A DNA stretch of 64,000 nucleotides. Origin: Pseudodesulfovibrio sp. 5S69 (GTDB taxonomy: Bacteria > Desulfobacterota > Desulfovibrionia > Desulfovibrionales > Desulfovibrionaceae). Of this stretch, positions 57,112 to 64,000 are shown in pieces. Where the stretch lies: positions 1,427,501-1,491,500 of the forward strand of contig NZ_CP146609.1 in assembly GCF_037094465.1 (NCBI RefSeq), read 5' to 3'. Position 1 is the first letter of the stretch, and each line of letters begins with the position of its first letter. Both the position numbers and the translations under genes were made by a program. Below the pieces are notes generated by a model. That model did no database searches. It saw only the letters and a program-made list of their open reading frames with translations, and had not been told where the DNA came from.

Positions 57112-59117
57112 GCCTTGGACTCTCCTTGCGCGGTGGCGGCAGGGAACTCCATGCGGAAGACCGTGCCTTGTCCCTTGGTGCTGTCGATGCGGATCTCTCC
57201 GCCGTAATCCTTGATGATGCCGTAGGTTATCGCCAGGCCCAGGCCCATGCCCTGGCCCGCTTCCTTGGTGGTGAAAAACGGTTCGAAAATCTTCTGCTGA
57301 TCCTTCTCGTCGATGCCGCCGCCCGTGTCCTCCACCTCGATGAACACCTTGCTCTCGTCGTTGCCCGTACGGATGATGATCCGCCGGTCCCCGCCGCCGT
57401 CGGCGTGGGATACGTCGTTGATGGCGTCGCGGGCGTTGGTCACCAGGTTGAAGATGACCTGCTGGAGCCGGTTGGAGTGGGCCCGCACCGGGGACAGGCC
57501 CTCGGCCAGCCTGAGCTCGAAGCGGATGTTGTCCAGTTCGAACTGGCGCCGGACCATGGACAGGACCGCGCGCACCGGCTGGTTCAGGTCCACGGACTCC
57601 TCCATGAGGTCGGACTTGCGGCCGAAGGAGCGCAGGGTGTCGATGATCTCGGCGGCCCGGTCCACCTGGGTAGAGATCTCGTTGACCACCTCCTCGAAGT
57701 GCTCCTTGGGGATCTCCAGATCCTCCTCCCGCATCATGGACAGGAACTCGCTGCCCACCTTGATGGCGTTGAGCGGTTGGTTGATTTCGTGGGCCACGCC
57801 CGCGGACATCTCGCCCAGGGACTTCATCTTGGCCGCCTGGATGAGCTGGGCGTCCTTCTCGATCAGCTCGGTGATGTCCGTGACCGCGATGATGATGGCC
57901 TGCTTGCCCCGGTAGGAGATGGGGCAGGCGTGCATGTTCACGAAGAAGGGCTCGCCGCCGTTCTTGTAGTGCAGCCGTTTGGGATAATAGACGCACCCGC
58001 CGCCGCCCTCGGTGAAGAAGTCCAGGCAGGCCGGGTTGTGCTCCGGGCCGAGGTCCAGGAAGGGCATGCCCAGGAGATCCTCGCGGGGATAGCCGTAGAG
58101 CTCGGTGGTCCGGGGGTTGGCGTCGCGGATGGTCCCGCTGGCGCAGTCCACCACGAAGATCGGGTCCGGGCCGGAGTCGAACAGGGAGCGGTATTTCTCC
58201 TCGGACTCGCGCAGGCGGCGGCGGTAGAGCTTGATGGACCAGACCATGTTGCGGAAGGAATCGCCGAGCTGGACCACCTCGTCGCCCTGGTGCTTGCGGT
58301 AGAAGGCGCAGTCCGCGCACTTGCGATGTGTCTCGGCGGGCGTCTGGCCGCTGCGCGACTGGTCAAAATGCCAGCAGGGGAGGTCCGTGTTGGAGAAGGC
58401 CGGGCACTCGGCCGAGTCCCAGTCCTCGCCCGAGCCGAGCTTGAGCGGGATGTCGAAGTTGCCCCGGCTGATCTCGTCGGACAGGCGGGTCAGGTCCGAG
58501 ACCGGCTTGGTGATGTACTTGGACAGCCAGGAGGACAGGATGACGGTGATGATGACCACGGCCGAGATGAAGCCGAGGAAGGCCACGCGCAGCTTGCCCA
58601 CCAGGGTGTCGATGTGCCGTTTGTTCAGCCCCACGTGGACCGTGCCGATGCGGTACAGCCCCTCGTTGATGGCCGCGGCCAGGTCGTAGACCTCCTGGTT
58701 GCCCAGCTCCATGAGTTTGATGGCGTCGGGCCGTCCCGGCGGCAGGGTGTTGGCGCGCAGGTTGTCGGGCAGCTTGTGGGTCAGGGTGTGGGCCAGGATG
58801 TTGCCCGACTGGTCCTCGATGAAGATGTAGGCCACCAGATCCTTGCGCTGCCGCAGTCTGGCCTCGTCGAAGATGAGCACCAGCAGCTTGGGGATGTCGT
58901 TGTCCAGGATGTAGGAGCCGCCGCGTTCGGCCACGGAGTGGGCGATGGCGAAGCCGCGCATCTCCAGTTCGTTGGTCAGGGAGGAAACCAGGATCCAGCG
59001 CGAGACCAGGGCGATGGCCACGGAGATGAACAGGACCGCGGCCAGCATGGAGAAGAGCAGTTTTTCGCGCAGGCCGATGCGGGTGAACCGGGCGGCCATG
59101 CGTTCCTTGAAGGTCAT
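57108..59117 (-). CDS. Sensor histidine kinase with HAMP split by a cysteine-rich insert and a PAS domain
   Basis: A 669-residue kinase. Helix 1 is residues 19-43, the periplasmic sensor about 44-175, helix 2 about 177-198. HAMP helix 1 is about 199-218 ('YITKPVSDLTRLSDEISRGN'), and HAMP helix 2 is about 279-296 ('VVQLGDSFRNMVWSIKL'). Between them lies an insert with Cys238, Cys248, Cys267 and Cys270 (C-x9-C-x18-C-x2-C). PAS is about 305-430 ('FDSGPDPIFVVDCASGTIRD', with 'NPACLDFF'). The phosphoacceptor box 'GVAHEINQPLNAIKVG' has His near 442. ATPase motifs are 'QQVIFNLVTNARDAINDV' and 'GMGLGLAITYGIIKDY'. It overlaps the binding-protein gene before it and the regulator after it. Confidence 0.9.
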   Translation of the reverse strand: MTFKERMAARFTRIGLREKLLFSMLAAVLFISVAIALVSRWILVSSLTNELEMRGFAIAHSVAERGGSYILDNDIPKLLVLIFDEARLRQRKDLVAYIFIEDQSGNILAHTLTHKLPDNLRANTLPPGRPDAIKLMELGNQEVYDLAAAINEGLYRIGTVHVGLNKRHIDTLVGKLRVAFLGFISAVVIITVILSSWLSKYITKPVSDLTRLSDEISRGNFDIPLKLGSGEDWDSAECPAFSNTDLPCWHFDQSRSGQTPAETHRKCADCAFYRKHQGDEVVQLGDSFRNMVWSIKLYRRRLRESEEKYRSLFDSGPDPIFVVDCASGTIRDANPRTTELYGYPREDLLGMPFLDLGPEHNPACLDFFTEGGGGCVYYPKRLHYKNGGEPFFVNMHACPISYRGKQAIIIAVTDITELIEKDAQLIQAAKMKSLGEMSAGVAHEINQPLNAIKVGSEFLSMMREEDLEIPKEHFEEVVNEISTQVDRAAEIIDTLRSFGRKSDLMEESVDLNQPVRAVLSMVRRQFELDNIRFELRLAEGLSPVRAHSNRLQQVIFNLVTNARDAINDVSHADGGGDRRIIIRTGNDESKVFIEVEDTGGGIDEKDQQKIFEPFFTTKEAGQGMGLGLAITYGIIKDYGGEIRIDSTKGQGTVFRMEFPAATAQGESKA

Positions 59118-60337
59118 TGCGACCTCCCCAGCTCATGCTTGAACTCGGCCCAATCCGTGAAGGGGATGAACTTCCCGTCGTGCAGCTTGGTGAAGTGGAT
59201 GGCGTCCAGGCCCTGTCGGTCATAGGGGCCGTACGTGATGGTCAGGTTCGGCCCGAGCTTGAAGTCCTTGATGGATTCGATGGCCTTGATGAACCCCTCG
59301 CGGGTCAGGTCGCGGCCCGCCCGGCGCAGCCCCTCGACCAGGATCTCGGCGTTGAGGAACCCTTCGAGCCCGACGAAACTCGGGGTGTCATCCGGGTAGT
59401 AGCGCCTCAGCAGCTTGACGTAGTTGGAGGCCGAGTCGTTCACGTCGTCGGATTCCACGGGCGGGGGGACCACCTGCGACATGAACACGTGGGCCGGGGA
59501 GGCCCTGCCCACACGCCAGGCCAGCTCCTCGGCGCCGACGAAGGAGACGGTGTAGAAGATCGGGTTGTACCCTTCTTCCTCGGAAAGATTGATGAACCGG
59601 GCGCAGGCCCCGTAGGTGCCGATCATGACCACGGCCTCGGCCCCGGACCTGCGGATGCGGTCCAGGCCGTCCTGGACGTCCAGGGTGCCCCGGATGTAGG
59701 AGCCGCGCGCCACGGGCTCCAGCTCGAACTTCTTGAGGGCCAGCTCGGTGCCGATGAGCCCGTCGAAGCCGTAGGCGTCGTATTGGTAGAAGACCGCGAT
59801 CTTGGTCAACCCCAGGTCCTCGACCATGTGCCGGACCGCGGCCATGGTCTCCTGGTAGTAGGAGGCGCGGATGTTGACGACGTAGCGGTTGGGCGGCTGC
59901 CGGAGCGCGTTGGCCCCGGTGAACATGCCGATCAGCGGGACGCGCGCGTCCTCCACCAGGGGCAGGGCCTTCACGGTGGTCGGGGTGCCCACGTAGCAGA
60001 ACAGGGCGAAGACCTGCTTGTCGATGATGAACCGCTGGGTGTTGGCCAGGCACTGGGGCGGGTCGTAGGAGTCGTCCGCGGCCTCGATCCGGATTCTGCG
60101 GCCGTGGACCCCGCCGCGCTCGTTGACGTAGCGGATGTAGGCTCGCGCGCCCTGGAGGGTCTGGGTGCCGAGATAGCCCGCGTGGCCGGACAGGGGCAGG
60201 GAAGAACCCAGGGTGATCAGGTCGTCGGTCACGCCCGGCGTCCCGGCGTCCTCGGCGGCGGTCTTTTCGGACCGGCCGCACCCGGCAAGGGCCAGCGCCA
60301 GGCAGATGAGGATGCACAAGACAGGGATTTTTCGCAC
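59114..60337 (-). CDS. Branched-chain amino-acid-type periplasmic binding lipoprotein
   Basis: A 407-residue lipoprotein; the lipobox 'LALAGC' gives Cys20. The mature part is a type I periplasmic binding fold (Peripla_BP_6/LivJ-like): 'LITLGSSLPLSGHAGYLGTQ', 'GRRIRIEAADDSYDPPQCLA', 'GMFTGANALRQPP', 'VFYQYDAYGFDGLIGTELAL' and 'GAEAVVMIGTYGACARFINL'. Ligands of such proteins include amino acids, amides, urea and small organic acids. There is no transporter nearby. Its stop overlaps the kinase start by 4 bp, so it probably senses ligand for that kinase. Confidence 0.88.
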   Translation of the reverse strand: MRKIPVLCILICLALALAGCGRSEKTAAEDAGTPGVTDDLITLGSSLPLSGHAGYLGTQTLQGARAYIRYVNERGGVHGRRIRIEAADDSYDPPQCLANTQRFIIDKQVFALFCYVGTPTTVKALPLVEDARVPLIGMFTGANALRQPPNRYVVNIRASYYQETMAAVRHMVEDLGLTKIAVFYQYDAYGFDGLIGTELALKKFELEPVARGSYIRGTLDVQDGLDRIRRSGAEAVVMIGTYGACARFINLSEEEGYNPIFYTVSFVGAEELAWRVGRASPAHVFMSQVVPPPVESDDVNDSASNYVKLLRRYYPDDTPSFVGLEGFLNAEILVEGLRRAGRDLTREGFIKAIESIKDFKLGPNLTITYGPYDRQGLDAIHFTKLHDGKFIPFTDWAEFKHELGRSQ

Positions 60338-60464
60338 GGTTCGGCTCCATGTTGGGGTCGGCGACCAGATATTGCCACTACCCCGTTACCGCCTCGTCGT
60401 CCAAAACACAAGAAGGGGGCATTTCCCCACAATGCAACATCGTTTATCGCTCTGATTTCAGGGA

Positions 60465-60496
60465 AAAGACCCCGGCAGGACCGGCCTGCCGGGGGC
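60465..60496 (-). terminator. Stem-loop downstream of fdhB (distal)
   Basis: CCCCGGCAGG and CCTGCCGGGG (60470-60494) with a five-base loop, followed on the minus strand by TCTTTT. It could end the fdhAB transcript. Confidence 0.6.
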
Positions 60497-60584
60497 ATGA
60501 AAAACTCCGTTTGCCCCGGTGGCTTCTGGCCGCCGGACGGTGTGGCTTACGGAGGTGTTCCCGCATGGAGCGTTCGAGATGGAG

Positions 60585-60618
60585 AACCCCGGCGCGGGGC
60601 GGACCCGCGCCGGGGGGA
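60585..60618 (-). terminator. Stem-loop directly after fdhB
   Basis: CCCCGGCGCGGG and CCCGCGCCGGGG (60587-60615) around a 5-base loop, 9 bp after the fdhB stop. It lacks a clear U-run on the minus strand. Confidence 0.5.
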
Positions 60619-60624
60619 TGTTCG

Positions 60625-61350
60625 TTAAGAGGACATGCGTTTGATCGGACGTCCCAGGCTGGCCAGGAACTGCTTCCTGGACATGGGGCCGCGCCAGGTG
60701 TCGGAGGCATCGGCGGACAGGGACTCGTAGTAGCTGTCCGGATCGGTTTGCACCAGGTAGATGACCCGCACCGAGTCGGCGTCCACCAGCTCCGCTTCGG
60801 GATACTTCTTGAGCGCCGCGGCCAGGTGCTCGTCGGCCAGGGCCAGCATCTCGTCCCGGTCGCCAAAGTTCATGGCGCCGGTGGGGCAGGTCTTGACGCA
60901 GGCGGGCAGGAGCCCGACCTTGACGCGGTCGATGCACATGTCGCACTTGACCACCCGGCCGGTCTTCTCGTCCACGCGGGGGATGTCGTAGGGACAGGCC
61001 ATGGAGAAGGCGTCCTTGTCGGGTTCGTCGGCGGTCAGCTCGGTGTAGACCACGGCACCGGTCTCCTCGTCATGGATGATGGAACCGGGAATGGTCATGG
61101 CATCCAGACAGGGCGGCTCCACGCAGTGGCGGCACTGTTCCGGGAAGAACAGCCACTGCATGCCGTTGTCGGTCTCCACTTCCTCGAAGCGGACCAGTTT
61201 GAGGGTCGAGCCGGACAGATCCTTGGGGTTCTGGTGGGAGCCCCAGTTCTCGGTCTTGGTGGCGGGCAGTTTCTTCCATTGCTTGCAGGCAACCTGGCAA
61301 CCACGGCAGGCCGTACACTTGGTCAGGTCGATGAAGAATGTCTTACTCAT
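60625..61350 (-). CDS. fdhB: Formate dehydrogenase iron-sulfur (beta) subunit
   Basis: A 241-residue Fe-S protein that takes electrons from FdhA. Cys clusters: 'CTACRGCQVACKQWKK', 'CRHCVEPPCLDAM', 'CPYDIP' and 'VVKCDMCIDRVKVGLLPACV', with the final 'KTCPTGAM'. These form four [4Fe-4S] sites. It lacks a membrane anchor, as expected for soluble periplasmic FdhAB of Desulfovibrio, which passes electrons to cytochrome c3. ATG 61350 has AGGAGG upstream. The 14-bp gap to fdhA shows cotranscription. Confidence 0.95.
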   Translation of the reverse strand: MSKTFFIDLTKCTACRGCQVACKQWKKLPATKTENWGSHQNPKDLSGSTLKLVRFEEVETDNGMQWLFFPEQCRHCVEPPCLDAMTIPGSIIHDEETGAVVYTELTADEPDKDAFSMACPYDIPRVDEKTGRVVKCDMCIDRVKVGLLPACVKTCPTGAMNFGDRDEMLALADEHLAAALKKYPEAELVDADSVRVIYLVQTDPDSYYESLSADASDTWRGPMSRKQFLASLGRPIKRMSS

Positions 61351-61364
61351 GTGTCATTCCTCCT

Positions 61365-64000
61365 TTACGCCTTACGGACGTTGACCATGAAGGCCTTGGT
61401 TTCGGGGATACCCGTGTTCGGGTCGCCTACGGACGGAGTCAGGATGTTGGCGGAATCGCCGCCGTCCTTGGGCCACGTCCAGCCGAAGTGCCAGGGCAGG
61501 CCGACCTGGTGGACGGTGGTGCCCTGGACCGTGAACGGCTTGAGCCGCTTGGTCACGATGGCCTTGGCCCAGATCGAACCGCGCACGGAATCGACCATGA
61601 CCTTTTCGCCGTTGTCTATGCCGCGAAGCTGTGCCAGTTCCTGGCTCATCTCCACGAAGACCTGCGGCTCGGCTTCGACCAGCCAGGGCTGGTTGCGGGT
61701 CATGACGCCGGTCTGCCAGTGCTCGGTGACGCGGTAGGTGGTGCCCACCAGGGGATACCTGGGATCGCACACGGCCTTTTCCTCGTTGTCGAACTTGAGG
61801 GCGGTCGGGTTGTGCAGGGTGCTCGAGAAGGGGTGAGACTTCACCGGGCATTCAAGCGGTTCGTAGTATTCGGGGAACGGGCCGTCGGCGCGGCCGGGGC
61901 CGAAGAGCTGGCCGAAGCCGTTCTTGCGCATGATGAAGGCGTACTTGGTGCCCGGGGCCCAGCCGCCGTCGGGCACGTCGCCCACCCACTTCTTGCCGTT
62001 CCAGGCGATGACCGCCTTCTCCGGGTTGTAGGGGTTGCCCTTGAGGTCCACCGAAGCGCGGTTGTACAGCACGCGGCGGTTGACGGGCCAGCACCAGGAG
62101 AAGTTCGGGTACAGGCCGATGTTGGCCTGCGCCTCGGACTGGGCCAGCTCGCGCCGTGCGGCCAGGTTGCCCTTGGCGGTGTAGGAGTTGCAGTACAGCC
62201 AGTTGCCCGAGGTGGTCGAGCCGTCGGCCTGCAGGAAGGCGAAGCTGGGAACCTGTTCGCCCTTCTTGTACATTTTACCCTTGACCTCGATATCGCGGGT
62301 GAACTGGCCGTTGATCAGCTTGGCCGTTTTGTGAGCGTCGAACACGCCGTCGGTGGCGATGGCGTCCCAGGTCAGGCGGGTGATGGGCTCGGGGTAGACC
62401 CCGCCCTCCTTCTTGTACAGGTCCTGAATGTTCTTCATCAACTCGTACATGAGGTCGCCGTCCGGCTTCTGGCCGTTGGGAGAGTCCGGACCCTTGTAGC
62501 GCCACTGCATCCAGCGGCCGGAGTTGGTGATCGACCCTTCCTTCTCGATGGACACGGCGCAGGGCAGGAAGAACACCTCGGTCTTGATCTTGGAGGGGTC
62601 CATTCCCGGTCCTTCCCAGAACCAGCCGGTCTCGTTGGGGAAGATGTTGACGTTCACCAGCCAGTCCAGCTTGGTCATGGCCTGTCTGGTCTTGTTGGAG
62701 TTGGCGCCGGAGCAGGCCGGGTTCATGCCCCAGGCGAGCATGCCCTTGAACTGGCCCTTGTCCATCTTGTCGAACACGGTCAGCCAGGAGTATTCCCTGG
62801 CGGACAGCGAGTCGAGCCTGGGCAGGTAGTTGTAGGCCGTCGCGGGGTCGTCGTCCTGCCACATGGACTTGATCAGCGAGGCGGAGTACTTCGGGAAGTT
62901 GCCCCACCAGTTGGCCGATTTCGGATCATGGGAGATCGGGGTGTGGGCCTTGTTGTACGCTTCCAGGGTGGGCTCGGAACCCTGCGGGGTCGCGAGGTAG
63001 CCGGGCAGGATGTGGAACAGCAGGCAGTGGTCCGTGGACCCCTGGACGTTGGATTCGCCGCGCAGGGCGTTGACGCCGCCGCCGGCCACGCCGATGTTGC
63101 CCAGCAGGAGCTGGATCATGGCCATGGAGCGGATGTTCTGTACGCCGACGGAGTGCTGGGTCCAGCCCATGGCGTACATGATGGTGCCCGCCTTGTCCGC
63201 CTTGCCGGTGGCCGCGTAGGTCTCGTACAGCTTGACCAAGGCTTCCTTGGGCATGCCCGAGATGGAGGAGACCTTGTCCATATCGTAGCGCGCGTAGTGC
63301 TTCTTGAGCAACTGGTACACGCACCGGGGATCTTTCAGGGTCGGGTCCTTCTTCGGGTTGCCTTCGGCGTCCATGGCAAAGGCCCAGTTGGACTTGTCGT
63401 AGGACCGGGTGGTCTCGTTGTAGCCGGAGAACAGGCCGTCGTGGAAGGAGAACTTGTCGCCGACGATGAAGGAGGCGTTGGTGTAGTTGACCACGTACTC
63501 GTGGAAGATCAGGTCCTTGTCCAGGATGTACTTGATCATGCCGCCGAGCACGGCGATATCCGCGCCGGAGCGGATGCCCGCGTAGAAGTCGGCCTTGGCC
63601 GAGGTCCTGGTGAAACGGGGGTCGACGTGGATCAGGGTCGCGCCCTTTTCCTGCGCCTTGGTCACCCATTTGAAGGAAATGGGGTGGTTTTCGGCAGCGT
63701 TGCTGCCCATGATGAGAACACAATTGGAATTCTGGATGTCAATCCAGTGGTTGGTCATCGCACCGCGTCCGAACGACTCTGCCAGAGCCGCAACAGTTGC
63801 GCTGTGTCAGATACGTGCCTGGTGCTCGATATACACCAGGCCGAGGCTGCGGAGCATCGTCTGGTAAGCCCAGCACTCCTCGTTGTCGAGAGCGGCGGAG
63901 CCGAGGGAGGCGATGCCGTCGCAGCGGTTGACCACCTGGCCCTTGGCGTTCTTCTCGGTCCAGGTCTTGTCGCGGGTTTCCTTGATCCGCTTGGCGATGG
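61365..64000 (-). CDS. fdhA: Formate dehydrogenase catalytic (alpha) subunit, selenoprotein, 5' end cut by window edge
   Basis: FdhA oxidises formate at a Mo/W-bis(MGD) centre. The frame is open from the window edge to TAA at 61365 apart from one TGA at 63807-63809. There the protein reads '...YIEHQARI-U-HSATVAALAE' followed by 'SFGRGAMTNHWIDIQNSNCV', exactly the position of the selenocysteine ligand (U/C in family members). I therefore read TGA as Sec. The visible 877 codons cover the molybdopterin domains ('LIMGSNAAENHP', 'GWTQHSVGVQN', 'GGVNALRGESNVQG') and the C-terminal MGD-binding domain. The N-terminal Fe-S cluster and any Tat signal lie to the right of the window. Confidence 0.93.
63770..63806 (-). 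promoter_or_regulatory. Candidate bacterial SECIS stem-loop after the UGA codon of fdhA
   Basis: Immediately 3' of the UGA on the mRNA, CUGUU and GGCAG (G-U pairs allowed) can close a loop GCGGCUCU, with CGCAAC-UGUUGCG as an alternative stem. Position and size match the SelB-binding hairpin of bacterial fdh genes. The folding was judged by eye. Confidence 0.5.

Noticed and set aside
63759..63809. fdhA as a pseudogene because of an internal TGA
   Set aside because: The TGA sits exactly at the selenocysteine position and the frame continues on both sides with family motifs.

Overview
The window is GC-rich bacterial chromosome from a sulfate-reducing deltaproteobacterium (Desulfobacterota), most likely Desulfovibrio or Pseudodesulfovibrio. 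The diagnostic loci are a complete Tmc transmembrane redox complex (type II cytochrome c3, HdrD-like Fe-S protein, membrane cytochrome b, repeat protein), a selenocysteine formate dehydrogenase FdhAB, and a cytochrome c553 / cc(o/b)o3-type oxygen reductase operon. No rRNA, tRNA, CRISPR array, insertion sequence or prophage was seen. The content is core and energy-metabolism chromosome with little sign of recent transfer.

Layout, left to right. 1-868: truncated iron/cobalamin-type substrate-binding protein (minus). 1055-1222: fossil 3' end of a chemoreceptor gene with its terminator. 1395-13569: mostly plus-strand housekeeping genes (ispG, proS, lysE-like exporter, xseA, two M23 peptidases, a membrane protein, xseB, ispA, dxs, a methyltransferase). 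13759-22691: mixed small genes (YchJ-like SEC-C protein, arfB, glycosyltransferase, kinase-methyltransferase fusion, RNase D-like exonuclease, lgt, glutamine cyclotransferase, TetR, ispH). Four isoprenoid genes (ispG, dxs, ispA, ispH) therefore lie within 22 kb. 22692-25800: structured leader, moaE, moaA, nitroreductase. 26010-29714: giant DUF748/AsmA-like envelope protein.

30000-39699 is the most interesting part. A sensor kinase, three stand-alone receiver proteins and a PEP-synthase-like phosphotransferase without a recognisable PEP/pyruvate barrel form one plus-strand operon. It converges on the minus-strand tmcDCBA operon. No DNA-binding output domain is present, so phosphate from the kinase, the receivers and the His-domain enzyme may feed a non-transcriptional circuit.

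40399-44757: three orphan Tad/Flp pilin-type genes and a methyl-accepting chemotaxis protein (minus). 44996-51580: oxygen-reductase operon (cytochrome c553, SCO copper chaperone with a Met/His-rich tandem repeat, subunits I, III, IV and II with two c hemes, heme O synthase, four-helix membrane protein). 51577-60337: two sensor systems in which a periplasmic binding protein is paired with a histidine kinase and no transporter, separated by a SIMPL-domain protein and a pair of periplasmic thioredoxin/peroxiredoxin genes. 60625-64000: fdhB and the 3' part of fdhA, read through an in-frame UGA that encodes selenocysteine.

Between genes lies a family of about 85-120 bp GC-rich palindromic repeats (at least seven copies, two arranged as inverted pairs). 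Their central hairpins differ in sequence but keep base pairing.
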